A stretch of DNA of 64,000 bases from Ariolimax columbianus (Eukaryota > Mollusca > Gastropoda > Stylommatophora > Arionidae), in the NCBI GenBank assembly GCA_036924085.1, contig JAVGWX010000004.1:82537441-82601440 (forward strand). The letters run 5' to 3'. Numbering within the stretch: position 1 is the stretch's first letter; each line of letters begins with the position of its first letter. The position numbers were made by a program, and so were the translations under genes. Positions 51,734 through 61,659 of this stretch are shown here, piece after piece. Under the pieces are notes generated by a model. That model was not told the DNA's origin and did no database searches. It was given only the letters and a program-made list of their open reading frames with translations.

Positions 51734-52464
51734 CTTTAAAAGGTGGTCAACGGCTGCAATCGGCTCTGTGGGTCACTACTTGATGTGCCTGACCCGGTCG
51801 TGAACAGTCTGTCACAGAACTCACGCCGTTTGGGAACATCCTACTCAGCTCATACACTTGGGTGGAGTTAAAAGACAGCACTGAACCGTCCTGAACCTTC
51901 ATTCGCCGAAGAAGGCACTTCTATAGCTTTCCCCGCTTCGCTGCTCAAAACACGCATAGCAGAACACTGCTCCTCTTTTGTGCATGTCAATAGTGTGACG
52001 GCCATCTTTTAACTGCAATTACAATGTTGTGTTGTTCGTCTGCTCAGGTGCAAGAGACTCTTGACATCCCAAACAACTAAATTAGCAAGTTACTATATAT
52101 AGCCATGGTTTTTAAAATTTAAATCCCACTTTTAATGTTTTTATTTGAAGCTCCCTCGTTGAAGAAAAAATTACTTTTTTCAGTACAAGCTTTTATTTGT
52201 ACTAAGACATGTTTTTGTTTTTGAGACTACATGGGTATATTTGTGATAGATTAACGGTTCTCAAAAGTAGAGACTATGTACATAATTTCAACTTTCAACG
52301 GTATTGGTAAGTTGGTTAAAATAGGAGAAATAGAAGTCTATACGAACGGACCAAGGTCATGTTCGGTTAAAGAAAGCTTTGTCCTGGGCAGGTCAATCGA
52401 GGATCTGTCGACATTTGAAAAATTAACAGGTCGTACTAGTAGAGGCTGGGTACATAATTAGTAT
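51734..52464. other. Unassigned stretch
   Basis: No recognised coding content. A 61-codon frame at 52276-52461 (YIISTFNGIGKLVKIGEIEV in its start) has no recognised domain. Confidence 0.4.
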
Positions 52465-52465
52465 T

Positions 52466-52850
52466 GTCTAGGCCAGCGTTTCATAACCTTCTTACACCTG
52501 CCGACAGGTGAAAATAGGAACAAGTTTTCGTGGACCGGTGAAAATAAGAAATATTTTTCGCGGACGGTAACAATAGGAACAAGCGTTTGCGGACCGGTGA
52601 AAATAAGACATTTTGGGGGGACTGGTGAAAAAAAGACACATTTTCGTTGACCGTTGAAAATAAGAAACACTTTTTCGCTGACTGTTGAAAATAAGAAACA
52701 CTTTTTCGTTGACCGTTAACAATTTAAAAAAACACTTTCGTTGACCGTTGAAAATAAGAAACACTTTTTCGCGGACCGTTGAAAATAAGAAACACTTTTC
52801 CGTGGACCGGTGAAAGTAAGAGATTTTTCACTGACCGATCAGACATATAT
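52466..52850. repeat. 31-bp minisatellite growing from a hAT-like terminus, about 11 copies
   Basis: The left edge, AGGCCAGCGTTTCATAACCT, TCTTACACCTGCCGACAGGT, resembles a hAT-type terminal repeat. The following units are GTTGAAAATAAGAAACACTT plus TTTCGCGGACC (31 bp; 52747 and 52778). Left units carry GGTGAAAATAGG and right units GTTGAAAATAAG. Minus-strand frames (FSPVH, YFQRST-like repeats) are artefacts. Confidence 0.85.
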
Positions 52851-53162
52851 GCAAATGCTAATAGTAGAACATGTTGAACGTTTTGAGAAATCAGTATTTC
52901 ATTGAAATATAGTTAGAGCGAAATCCGTTGCATCTCCTTTGTTATAATATTCGATAATCGTGGTTGCAGTGTTATTTCATAGAGACAAAACGCTGCATTG
53001 ACATCCATTTGATTTCTGTTTAATTTTTATCACTGACAGGACTAAAAAAAAAAAATTTCTCACCCAAACAGGTAGTTGAAAACACGACAAACAATTTAAT
53101 AACTCTTTTAAAATCAAAGATGGATATTCGTTTCCCAGAGATATAAAAAAACATTGAGACAA
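52851..53162. other. Unassigned stretch
   Basis: AT-rich, no recognised content. Confidence 0.4.
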
Positions 53163-54613
53163 TTTCTGTTTTGGCTTGTCTTCGTTCGTTCTCAATCTCC
53201 CGCTACCAAACTCTGACACGGGCCTAAGCAGCAGAATGTAGTCAAGAGAACGGAATGCGTTGTGTCGTGGTTTACAGCTTGACTGCGATAATTGCACCTT
53301 TCGGTCCAACACATCCGACTTCAGCAATCATTTTTTTGGAGAACCCGGTTAGCATTCCCTCTTCGATCCCTTCTCCTTAGCCAGTCTGCTTTGCTGCAGC
53401 CTGTTATCCAGGATCACCGCGTGGAGGTGTAGAAGGGTCTTGGCAGCTCTGGTTCACTGGCCCTGACTTAACTTAACTTAACGTCTTTATACTGGTATAG
53501 AAGACCCTGCAGAGTCTGTATACAACCAGTTACATTTACATCACCTTGCTCTAAAAGCTATGCGCATCCAGTTTATTCTTAAATGCATTAACTGTCCCCG
53601 CCTCCACTACCTTCCCTGGCAATGCATTCCAAGCAGACACCACTCTCTGACTAAAAATATATTTCATAATATCTAACCTGGACCTCTCTTTAGTCAGCTT
53701 GTAGCTATGCCCTCGTGTTATTGTAGGTGGCCATATTTTAAAAAAAACGTGTTATAGTCTAATTTATCGATTCTTCTGATCATCCTATAAACCTGTATTA
53801 AGTCAACACTAATTCTTCTCTCTTCGAGACACTGTATGTCGGTTTTTCCAAGTCGTTCCTCATAACTGTAATTCTAGAATCCCACTATCATCTTTGTCGC
53901 TCTTTTTTGTATTCTTTCTAGCATGTTTATGTCCCCTCTATGATACGTACTCCAATCTAGGTCTAACTAAAGCTTTATACAGTTTGACGATCACTTCCTT
54001 GCTCCTACGTTTAATATCTATTTTTATCATACATAACATTGCATTTGCCTTTTTCACTGCTACCTTAACTTGCTCACTCACCTTTCCTGTATGATCTATT
54101 ATAACCCCTAGGTCCCTTTCCTTATCTATCTTTCTAATATTTTTTTCTCCAATTCTGTAATTATGTTCCATATTGGATCTACCCATGTGGATGACTGTAC
54201 ATTTCTCTACATTAAACTCCATTTGCCAGCTTACAGACCATTCTCGAATTTTATCTAAATCCGACATCAATATATCCACTTCCGCTTTAGATGAGACACT
54301 ACTGCATAGTTTTGTGTCATCAGCAAATTTTGCAATCATGGATCTCATATCAATGTCCAAATCATTAATATATATCAAGAACAAATTTGGTCCCAAAAAC
54401 CGAGCCCTGTGGCACACCACTTTTCACTTCACACCACTCAGAGTACTCTTTATTTATGCCCACCCTCTGCCTTCTTCCCGTTAACCAATTTTCAATCCAT
54501 TTGGCCACTTCCCCACCTATTCCTTGTGATTTTAACTTTCGAAATAATCTTTGCAGTCAGCTATGGGTCGCTTACCGCTGCAGCTCGTGCGCTGCTGAGC
54601 ATCTTGATCCCAA
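53163..54613 (-). mobile_element. GAA-tail repeat split by a LINE-A insertion
   Basis: The 3' part is at 53163-53465 (CTTCGTTCGTTCTCAATCTC through GGTTCACTGGCCCTGAC) and the 5' part at 54552-54613 (AGTCAGCTATGGGTCGCTTA through AGCATCTTGATCCC). In uninterrupted copies these two pieces are separated by only about 6 bp (GCTAGC). The LINE-A fragment at 53466-54551 fills the gap. Confidence 0.88.
53466..54551 (-). mobile_element. LINE-A copy (CR1/L2-like), RT catalytic region to 3' end
   Basis: On the minus strand the order is GGEVAKWIENWLTGRRQRVG, SGVPQGSVFG (RT motif B), NLFLIYINDLDIDMRSMIAK, FADDTKLC (active site, both aspartates kept), then DLDKIREWSVSWQMEFNVEK, YRIGEKNIRKIDKERDLGVI, KLYKALVRPRLEY, a W/C-deleted YHRGDINMLERIQ, SYEERLGKTDIQCLE and VVSAWNALPGKVVEAGTVNA with KNKLDAHSF. 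The 3' UTR ends in (TTAAG)n at 53467. The main frame of 160 codons (53938-54420) is intact; stops and shifts follow. It is the best RT copy of LINE-A here. Confidence 0.92.
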
Positions 54614-54724
54614 TTTATGTTTAATTTTAGACATCGGAATGGCATCAGAAGATCTCTGCAGTTAAGCGATTAAGCCGCAATAACTATTTCGAGGACCGGC
54701 AGGACGTTTCCTGATGTGACCGCT

Positions 54725-54770
54725 TCTTCCAGTCAACCTAGCTGTAAATGGGCACCTGATGAAGTCAGGA
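54725..54770 (+). mobile_element. Isolated SINE core (CTGTAAATGGGCACCTGATG)
   Basis: CAACCTAGCTGTAAATGGGC at 54734-54753 matches the core shared by several SINE-like elements. The continuation GAAGTCAGGAAAAAATGTCG is different from the other groups. A short relic or a separate group. Confidence 0.45.
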
Positions 54771-54931
54771 AAAAATGTCGAAGCCACAGGTGTAGCGACG
54801 AAGTTCAAGCTCTGTCATCATCACTTCCCAGTACACAAAGGTATTGAACACATATAGTGGCCCACAGGTGAAAGAAGTCGGTACTATTGGTAATTTTTAA
54901 TCACTTTTTTCATTATGTTTATTGCTTGTTA

Positions 54932-55125
54932 AGAGCGCGTGGCCGAAGGGTTTCGATGCCTGTCTGCTGATAATGAAGACAGATGATCGAAGAATTCCCG
55001 GTAAGGACAATTTTGTTTCTTCTGTTGGGGGTGAAATAAACAAAAATAGCAGCTCACGACATGGCGACGTGGCCTGTTGTGCTCATCCTCTAGACCCCAT
55101 CGAGCAAATGGGAATAAATTTATAT
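54932..55125 (+). mobile_element. tRNA-derived SINE (group SINE-2), plus-strand copy
   Basis: The A box region is GCGTGGCCGAAGGG (54938-54951). The B box has decayed to GATCGAAGAATTCCC. The body contains GGGGGTGAAATAAACAAAAA and GACATGGCGACGTGGCC, the complement of blocks in the minus-strand copies. The following element starts near 55141 in the opposite orientation. Confidence 0.8.
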
Positions 55126-55140
55126 AAGTCAGCCCCATCC

Positions 55141-55280
55141 CAACAACTGCCGTCGGGGATCAAGATAACTATTCATGTACTGAGCCACAGCTTATGTGAG
55201 GTGGGGGCGGCCAGTTCCCTTCCTTGCTGTTTATACATTCCACAACTCATACCACATGTTTCCCATTTACAGATCGGTCG
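55141..55280 (-). mobile_element. SINE-like 3' part with shared core
   Basis: On the minus strand: GATCTGTAAATGGGAAACAT, GTGGTATGAGTTGTGGAATG, CAGCAAGGAAGGGAACTGGC and CACCTCACATAAGC. This is the same series as at 6955-7060. It lies tail to tail with SINE-2. Confidence 0.6.
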
Positions 55281-55724
55281 ATTGTATGATAGGTCGAACC
55301 AGGCATGAACCACGGCACGGATTTGTTATCCTGTCAGTTCGTGGTTTGGAACCTTGGCACGCTGTAATCCCAGTCTAGCAAGCCAGCTCTCTGTCGACCA
55401 GGCTACACGCGTCACGAAAGTCGTACGACCGTTTTTTGCTAGTATGTGTTTCTTAGCATCAAATCTCATTCTTGAACATTCAAACACTTCCCGAAGAATT
55501 AGTGAGATGAAACTTTCAGGACACATTCAACACCGATGACAAAACACTTTAATGATTTGTATGGGACACAATTTGGACAAGTTTGAGAGATGTGTTAAAA
55601 TTCGTGACTTTCGTGATTTTCCCCGGCAGTACCTCAGACATATTAACCTAATTATGATATCACGTGATTCAATCAACCAATAAAATCCCTAGCAGAACAT
55701 TACACTTTATTAATTATCCCCATT
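55281..55724. other. Unassigned stretch
   Basis: Short overlapping frames (60-66 codons) on both strands lack recognisable domains. Confidence 0.4.
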
Positions 55725-55907
55725 TTAGACCACACTAGAGGGAAGGGGGGAAGACAGTCATTCAAGAGGCAGACAACGTTTTAGGTGGGTGGATAACATC
55801 AGGAGATATATGCAAAAAGTATGTCAGATTGCACCATTATGGCGTGAGATAGAGTCCTTTGCAGCCGACCTTGCATGCGGAGATGGCAACTGAACTGAAC
55901 TGAAATA
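55725..55907 (+). mobile_element. LINE-D 3' end fragment with CTGAA tail
   Basis: The reading SRGRQRFRWVDNIRRYMQK (with one frame assumption), then CQIAPLWREIESFAADLACG, matches the C-terminus of the LINE-D copy at 21490-21640. It ends GGCAACTGAACTGAACTGAA. Its 5' part is missing. Confidence 0.85.
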
Positions 55908-55967
55908 TCCACAGCAACGACTCTGGTATTGGAACCTGCTTATGACATCACGTGATCAGATTATTTT

Positions 55968-56125
55968 CTTGCTGAAGTCGGATGTGTTGGACCGAAAGGT
56001 GCAAATATCGCAGTCAAGCTGTAAACTACGACACAACGCATTCCGATCTCTGGACTACATTCTGTTACTTAAGCTCTTTAAGGGTTTGGTAGTGGGAGAT
56101 TGAGAACGAACGAAGCTAAGCTAAG
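55968..56125 (+). mobile_element. GAA-tail repeat, 3' half
   Basis: It starts TTGCTGAAGTCGGATGTGTT and continues to GAACGAACGAAGCTAAGCTA. The 5' half is absent. It closely matches the reference copy. Confidence 0.88.
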
Positions 56126-56544
56126 ATTATATACTTTTTAGTGCATTTGGAAATGAACGTTTTTTTTCCAAAAATTATATATTGTTTTAATAGTTTACTT
56201 ATTTTTTAAATATTTATTTAAAATTGTATTAATTTTTTTTGTAAATACTTCTTTTAAATTATTCATAATTTGTAATACTTTCATTTTTTTTTCTCTCTCA
56301 ATTTTCCCAGTTCATGGTAAGTACATATACGACATCGTGGCATGCAAGTTTGTGTTCGCATCACTATTATGTGTTCATTTGTGTTTAAAGTTATGTCTCT
56401 GTGTTTCGCTTTGAAAGATCAATGTTCAGTGGTGTAACTACAATAGAATTAGTCCCCAGCTGAAATTAACGAGAATGATTTTTTTATAAAAATAGTATAA
56501 CCTCTGGAAGCTATAAGACTCTAGCTCATGGTACACGCACATTA
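56126..56544. other. Unassigned AT-rich stretch
   Basis: Very AT-rich (T and A runs at 56150-56300). No recognised content. Confidence 0.4.
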
Positions 56545-56775
56545 ACGGTCTAGAGAAGTGCTCTTCAACCTTGGCGATACCGCCCACTAGTGGACGATTT
56601 TAGCTTTCATGTGGGCGGTAGCAGAATAATTAGATGTTGTATTAACAATACAACAAATACACAGATTCGATGAACAATCGCAGAACTTTCTTAAGTTTAG
56701 ATTTTAGTGGACGGTGAGGAGAATTTACACTCAACAAAATCATAAAAGTGGGTGCCAGGTATGAAATGCACTTCT
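56545..56775 (-). mobile_element. hAT-like non-autonomous element, uninterrupted copy
   Basis: The plus strand reads AGAAGTGCTCTTCAACCTTG, GCGATACCGCCCACTAGTGG, GTGGGCGGTAGCAGAATAAT, then GCAGAACTTTCTTAAGTTTA and GATTTTAGTGGACGGTGAGG. Both halves correspond, in reverse orientation, to 19060-19195 and 19735-19870. This intact arrangement shows what the split element looked like. Confidence 0.65.
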
Positions 56776-56884
56776 GGTTTCTGTCAGGGCTGAGAAGGAA
56801 AGCCACGGGACCACAAGCATTTATATCTTGAGCGTCCAAAAGATAATCGTTCAAGGATGGTCATTAGAAGACAATACGAAGAAG

Positions 56885-57300
56885 ATGAATAGCAATAATA
56901 ATAATTATTATAATGATGATAAAAACAATAATAATAATAATAATAAGAAGTAGTAAAGGAAATAAAACCCCAAAAAAAGAAGAAGAAGAAAAACAACAAC
57001 TACGAAAAAAAAGAAGAACAACAACAAAAAAGGGAAAAAAAGAATGAGGAGAAGAAAAAGAAGACGAAGAAGAAGAACAACAATAACAGCAACAACAACA
57101 ACCACAATAAAAACAACAACAAGAACAAGAAGGAGAACAAGAAGAAGAAAAAAAAGAAGAACAAGAAGGAGAACCAGCAAAAGAAGAAGAAGAAGAAGAA
57201 GAAGAGCCAGAAGAAGAAGAAGAAGAAGAAGAAAAAAGAAGACGAAGAAAAAGAAATCGATAATAAAGTAAAATAAAATGACAAAAAAAGAAGAAGATTA
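56885..57300. repeat. (AAT)n then (GAA/CAA)n purine-rich tract
   Basis: AATAATAATAATTATT at the left is followed by AACAACAACAACC and GAAGAAGAAGAAGAA blocks. Long minus-strand frames of F, S, L and V runs (up to 214 codons) are artefacts. Confidence 0.95.
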
Positions 57301-57490
57301 TTGTTTGACTCCCTATCCTATTTGATGTTCTCATTTTGCCAGGTTTTTGTTGCGACTTCTGGAACGTATGGTCTCCATTACAGCTGGACTCTACCAGGAA
57401 GCCTGCGCTAAAGCAGTTTGCGTGATTTTCGAATGGTGGGCTCTGTAACAATTTGTTTTGCAGTATAAAGTTTCTTACCCATTTCTCGTT

Positions 57491-57898
57491 CGTCGCCATT
57501 ACCGTCACGCATGCAGGTACAGTATAAAACAGTCACTGTTCCGGAATCCTCAGGGCAAGATATGTAGGGGCAGACCTGCTCACGTCGCCATTACCGTCAC
57601 GCATGGAGGTACAGTATAAAACAGTCACTGTTCCGGAATCCTCAGGTCAAGATACGTAGGGGCAGACCTGCTCACGTCGCCATTAGCGTCACGCATGGAG
57701 GTACAGTATAAAACAGTCACTGTTCCGGAATCCTCAGGTCAAGATACGTAGGGGCAGACCTGCTCACGTCGCCATTAGCGTCACGCATGGAGGTACAGTA
57801 TAAAACAGTCACTGTTCCGGAATCCTCAGGTCAAGATACGTAGGGGCAGACCTGCTCACGTCGCCATTAGCGTCACGCATGGAGGTATAGTATAAAAC
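57491..57898. repeat. 92-bp tandem array, about 4.4 copies
   Basis: Units begin CGTCGCCATTACCGTCACGC at 57491, 57583, 57675, 57767 and 57859. They contain AGTATAAAACAGTCACTGTT and CCGGAATCCTCAGGTCAAGA. Copies differ at only a few bases (GCAGG/GGAGG, ACCG/AGCG, GGGCAA/GGTCAA). Confidence 0.95.
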
Positions 57899-58177
57899 AT
57901 AACAAACATAAACACGACGGGAAAGATGTCGGAGGGATGGGGGAGGAGGGGGAGAGAAGTTAGAGATTGGGTTGGAAAGGCTGGTGCATGCCAGGACGAT
58001 TTGACGTGTATTTGTTGAGGACCTATGCTCAGCAGGGGGTGGAACGGCTTTGATTGTTTAATTGATTGATGGATGTACAGCAGAGCTATCCACTCCTCCT
58101 TAGGAACATGTCGTTGTATCCACATGGCCTACCTTATATATGATGCAGCAATAAATAAGTGGGTGCTTTGTTAATTT
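57899..58177. other. Unassigned stretch
   Basis: Nothing recognised; a G-rich segment GGGGGAGGAGGGGGAGAG lies near 57940. Confidence 0.4.
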
Positions 58178-58555
58178 TGGGATCAGAAGAAGCAGGAGTG
58201 GATACAGCGGTGCATGAGCTGACAGCAGCTACTGACTTATAGCTGACTGCTTGCAGCAGGGTCAGCGAACCACAGCGAACCAACGCCCTATTCCGTCTCC
58301 ACGGTGGCGACCATGGAAGCGAGTTGCACGTCAGTTGTGTGGTCTGGTCAACGGATCGGGAGCGCTGTGGTGGAAAGGCAAGCCCGGTTCTAAAAACAAA
58401 AAGCAAGCTTAAATTGTATATGTTGGTCGAAAAACGCAGATATCGCAGCCTCGCTGTAAACTGGTACACCAAGTAACAACGTCCTTTTCAGAACGTGGGC
58501 CGAAGAATAATATATAAAGAAGAAGAAGAAAAAGAGGAAAAAGATGAAGGAGTTC
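58178..58555 (+). mobile_element. GAA-tail repeat, diverged subfamily, with GAA tail
   Basis: Blocks in order: GGGATCAGAAGAAGCAGGAG, CTGACTGCTTGCAGCAGGGT, CCACGGTGGCGACCATGGAA, GTCGAAAAACGCAGATATCG, CAGCCTCGCTGTAAACTGGT, GTCCTTTTCAGAACGTGGGC and AAAGAAGAAGAAGAAAAAGA. It is full length and belongs with the copies at 32335, 36290 and 43365. Confidence 0.82.
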
Positions 58556-58734
58556 CCAGAAGGCAGGAACATGGCCATTGTAATTGTCTAAGCATGTCGG
58601 AACAGGCAACATATAATGTGTAGCCTTTACATTGATATCGTTTCAAGTTACTTGTGCTGAGTTAAGTTCAGTCTATACGACATTTCTTCGTGGGCTGGTT
58701 ACAGTGGCTCTTTTTCTTCTGCTCAATAACGGTG

Positions 58735-59375
58735 CTCAATCTGAGGTAGAGACTTGATCAGTATTTTTGTCCTGACCCTGACGTGAGGTAGAGACTTGAT
58801 CAGTATTTTTGTCCTGACCCTGACGTGAGGTAGGAGGCTTGATCAGTATTTTTGTCCTGACCCTGACGTGAGGTAGGAGGCTTGATCAGTATTTTTGTCC
58901 TGACCCTGACGTGAGGTAGAGACTTGATCAGGATTTTTGTCCTGACCCTGACGTGAGGTAGAGACTTGATCAGGATTTTTGTCCTGACCCTGACGTGAGG
59001 TAGAGGCTTAATCAGTATGTTTGTCCTGACCCTGACGTGAGGTAGAGACTCGATCAGTATGTTTGTCCTGAACCTGGCCTGAGGTGGGAGACTTGATCAG
59101 TATGTTTGTCATGACCCTGACCTGATATGGGAGGCTTGATCAGTATGTTTGTCATGACCCTGACGTGAGGTGGGAGGCTTGATCAGTATGTTTGTCTTGA
59201 CGTGAGGTGGGGGACTTGATCAGTATGTTTATCTTGAAGTGAAGTGGGGGACTTGATCAGTATGTTTGACTTGACGTGAGGTGGGGGACTTGATCAGTAT
59301 GTTTGACTTGACGTGAGGTGGGGGACTTGATCAGTATGTTTGTCCTGACCCTGACGTGAGGTAGACACTTGTTCT
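58735..59375. repeat. 42-bp tandem array, subfamily 1, about 15 copies
   Basis: The unit is CCTGACCCTGACGTGAGGTA plus GAGACTTGATCAGTATTTTTGT (42 bp; GAGGTA at 58743 and 58785). Toward the right, units change to TATGTTTGTC and lose part of the CCTGACCC stretch (shorter units around 59195-59340). Confidence 0.93.
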
Positions 59376-59465
59376 GTATGTTTCACCTGGCCCTAATACC
59401 TGGTATCGTCTTGATTATAATGTTTTACCTCACCCTGACATTACTTTTCACTCTCACTTTGAAGT

Positions 59466-60290
59466 GTGTTTAACCTGACCCTGACGTGAGATAGGCTCTT
59501 GTATAGTATATTTCACTTGACCCTGACATGAGATAGGCTCTTGTATAGTATATTTCACTTGATCCTGACATGAGATAGGCTCTTGTATAGTATATTTCAC
59601 TTGACTCTGACATGAGATAGGTTCTTGTATAGTATATTTCACTTGACCCTGACATGAGATAGGCTCTTGTATAGTATATTTCACTTGATCCTGACATGAG
59701 ATAGGCTCTTGTATAGTATATTTCACTTGACCCTGACATGAGATAGGCTCTTGTATAGTATATTTCATTTGACTCTGACATGAGATAGGCTCTTGTATAG
59801 TATATTTCACTTGAACCTGACAGGAGATAGGCTCTTGTATAGTATATTTCACTTGATCCTGACATGAGATAGGCTCTTGTATAGTATATTTCACTTGACC
59901 CGGACATGATATAGGCTCTTGTATAGTATATTTCATTTGATCCTGACATGAGATAGGCTCTTGTATAGTATATTTCACTTGACCCGGACATGAGATAGGC
60001 TCTTGTATAGTATATTTCACTTGATCCTGACATGAGATAGGCTCTTGTATAGTATATTTCACTTGACCCTGACATGAGATAGGCTCTTGTATAGTATATT
60101 TCACTTGACCCTGACATGAGATAGGCTCTTGTATAGTATATTTCACTTGATCCTGACATGAGATAGGCTCTTGTATAGTATATTTCACTTGACCCTGACA
60201 TGAGATAGGCTCTTGTATAGTATATTTCACCTGATCCTGTCGTGAGATAGGGTCTTATACAGTACATTTCACCTGACCCTGAATACAATT
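59466..60290. repeat. 42-bp tandem array, subfamily 2, about 19-20 copies
   Basis: The unit is TGACATGAGATAGGCTCTTG plus TATAGTATATTTCACTTGACCC (42 bp). It has the same length and a related layout (CCTGACRTGAGRTAG, then CTTG, then AGTAT) as subfamily 1. Two minus-strand frames of 258 and 276 codons stay open because 42 is a multiple of three; they repeat a 14-residue unit and are not supported as genes. Confidence 0.95.
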
Positions 60291-60684
60291 CGGTCGTCAA
60301 AGTATGTTGTAAAATGCAATTAAAACTGTATCATGTAAAACCATTGCCAATGTTCACAACAAGAACACACGTAAATGCTTCATGTAAGACATGTATTTGT
60401 AATGGTGGCTCTACCATTTATATAGGGTGATAGGCCAACAGAATTACTCATTTACCGTCTCGGTCCCGGAAATGAAGAACTGCATCCACCTTACCTTCCA
60501 ATCATTTTGTAAAAGTTAGTTTAAAAAAATTATGGTTGGCAACATCATTATGCAAACAAATTGCAAACGGCAATTACTACTGCAGTTGCACGGGCATTGT
60601 GCTGATGCAGCCTTAATTTGGAGACCAGCTTGCAGTTGTGGATTTATAGTTTGTTGGCAGTCAAAAGAAAACACGAAGAATGGG
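60291..60684. other. Unassigned stretch
   Basis: No recognised content between the 42-bp array and the next GAA-tail repeat. Confidence 0.4.
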
Positions 60685-60965
60685 TCTTCTTTCTTCTTCG
60701 GGGTTCGTCCTGACACCAATGTTGTGGCGATATGTCGTAGTTTACGGCAGGACTGCGATATCTGCCAATTTCGGCTTGACGTGTCCTGTTTCATTATGGC
60801 ATTGGTTGAGGACACGATGTGTCATCCTTCTTCGATTCCAATTTTCTTGTCCAGACTGCATGAGTGCAGTTTGATTCCAGGACCGCCACTTGAAAGTGCA
60901 ATAGGGTCTTCGTAGCTTTGAGTAGCTTCGTAGCTACGAGTCGCCGGCTGCTGTCAACTCATTCC
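60685..60965 (-). mobile_element. GAA-tail repeat, strongly diverged copy
   Basis: The plus strand shows TTCTTCTTCGGGGTTCGTCC, TATGTCGTAGTTTACGGCAG, GACTGCGATATCTGCCAATT, TTCTTCGATTCCAATTTTCT and GTAGCTACGAGTCGCCGGCT. The order of the landmarks fits the family, although many bases differ. It probably represents another old subfamily. Confidence 0.65.
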
Positions 60966-61319
60966 CTACTGCAACTTCTTTCCCAGAAAAGGTCTAATCC
61001 TACTAATGTAGAAGACTCTACAGTTCATTGGCTATCACACATCACCACGCATACATGGCTTTTACCTCAAGTGCGGTGTGCTGCTTGTAGATTTAAAAGA
61101 ACATTTTAGAAATATGATAGGGAGTCAGAAAGTAATTTTATTATCTTTTTATGCACAGAATATGATTTTATTAAAGGTCATTTGTGTTGTTTATTTCTCT
61201 TCGCAATTAAAAATTGTTAGTATAGAGATAAAAGGGCGATTATCACATTTATTGCCACCTGGATTTACAAAGAAGTAGCTGATAAGTCTGCCGACTATAT
61301 TCCATGAAGAACCATGTCT
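60966..61319. other. Unassigned stretch
   Basis: AT-rich, no recognised content. Confidence 0.4.
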
Positions 61320-61560
61320 GTTTATATCAAGTTTGGTAGAGCTTTATAAAATTGATTTTGCAAATTATGGCTGACCTTTATAAAATTGATTATTTTAAAT
61401 TTTGGCTGAACTTTATTAAGCTGATTTTGTAAATTTTGGCGGAGCTTTTTAGAGTCAATTTTGTACATTTCGGCTGGGCTTTATAGAGTTGATTTTGTAA
61501 ATATTGGTTGAGCTTTATATAAGTGCTTTTGTAAAATTTGGTCCAGCTGTATAAAGGTGA
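61320..61560. repeat. Degenerate array, roughly 40-bp units (GCTTTATAAAATTGATTTTG)
   Basis: Five to six diverged units of GAGCTTTATAAAATTGATTT plus TGTAAATTTTGGCT. Substitution and small length changes are common, so the array is old. Confidence 0.85.
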
Positions 61561-61659
61561 TTTGTGTAGGTTTGGTAACGGTGTTTCAGATGTGGTTTGT
61601 GTGTGTGTGTGTGGGTGCACATTTTGATGTGACGTTTTACAATTGTTCTTTTTTGTGTG

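Noticed and set aside
59454..60300. 258- and 276-codon minus-strand frames with 14-residue repeats
   Set aside because: They result from a 42-bp unit (a multiple of three) without stops. Two frames are equally open, and no start context or conservation argues for translation.
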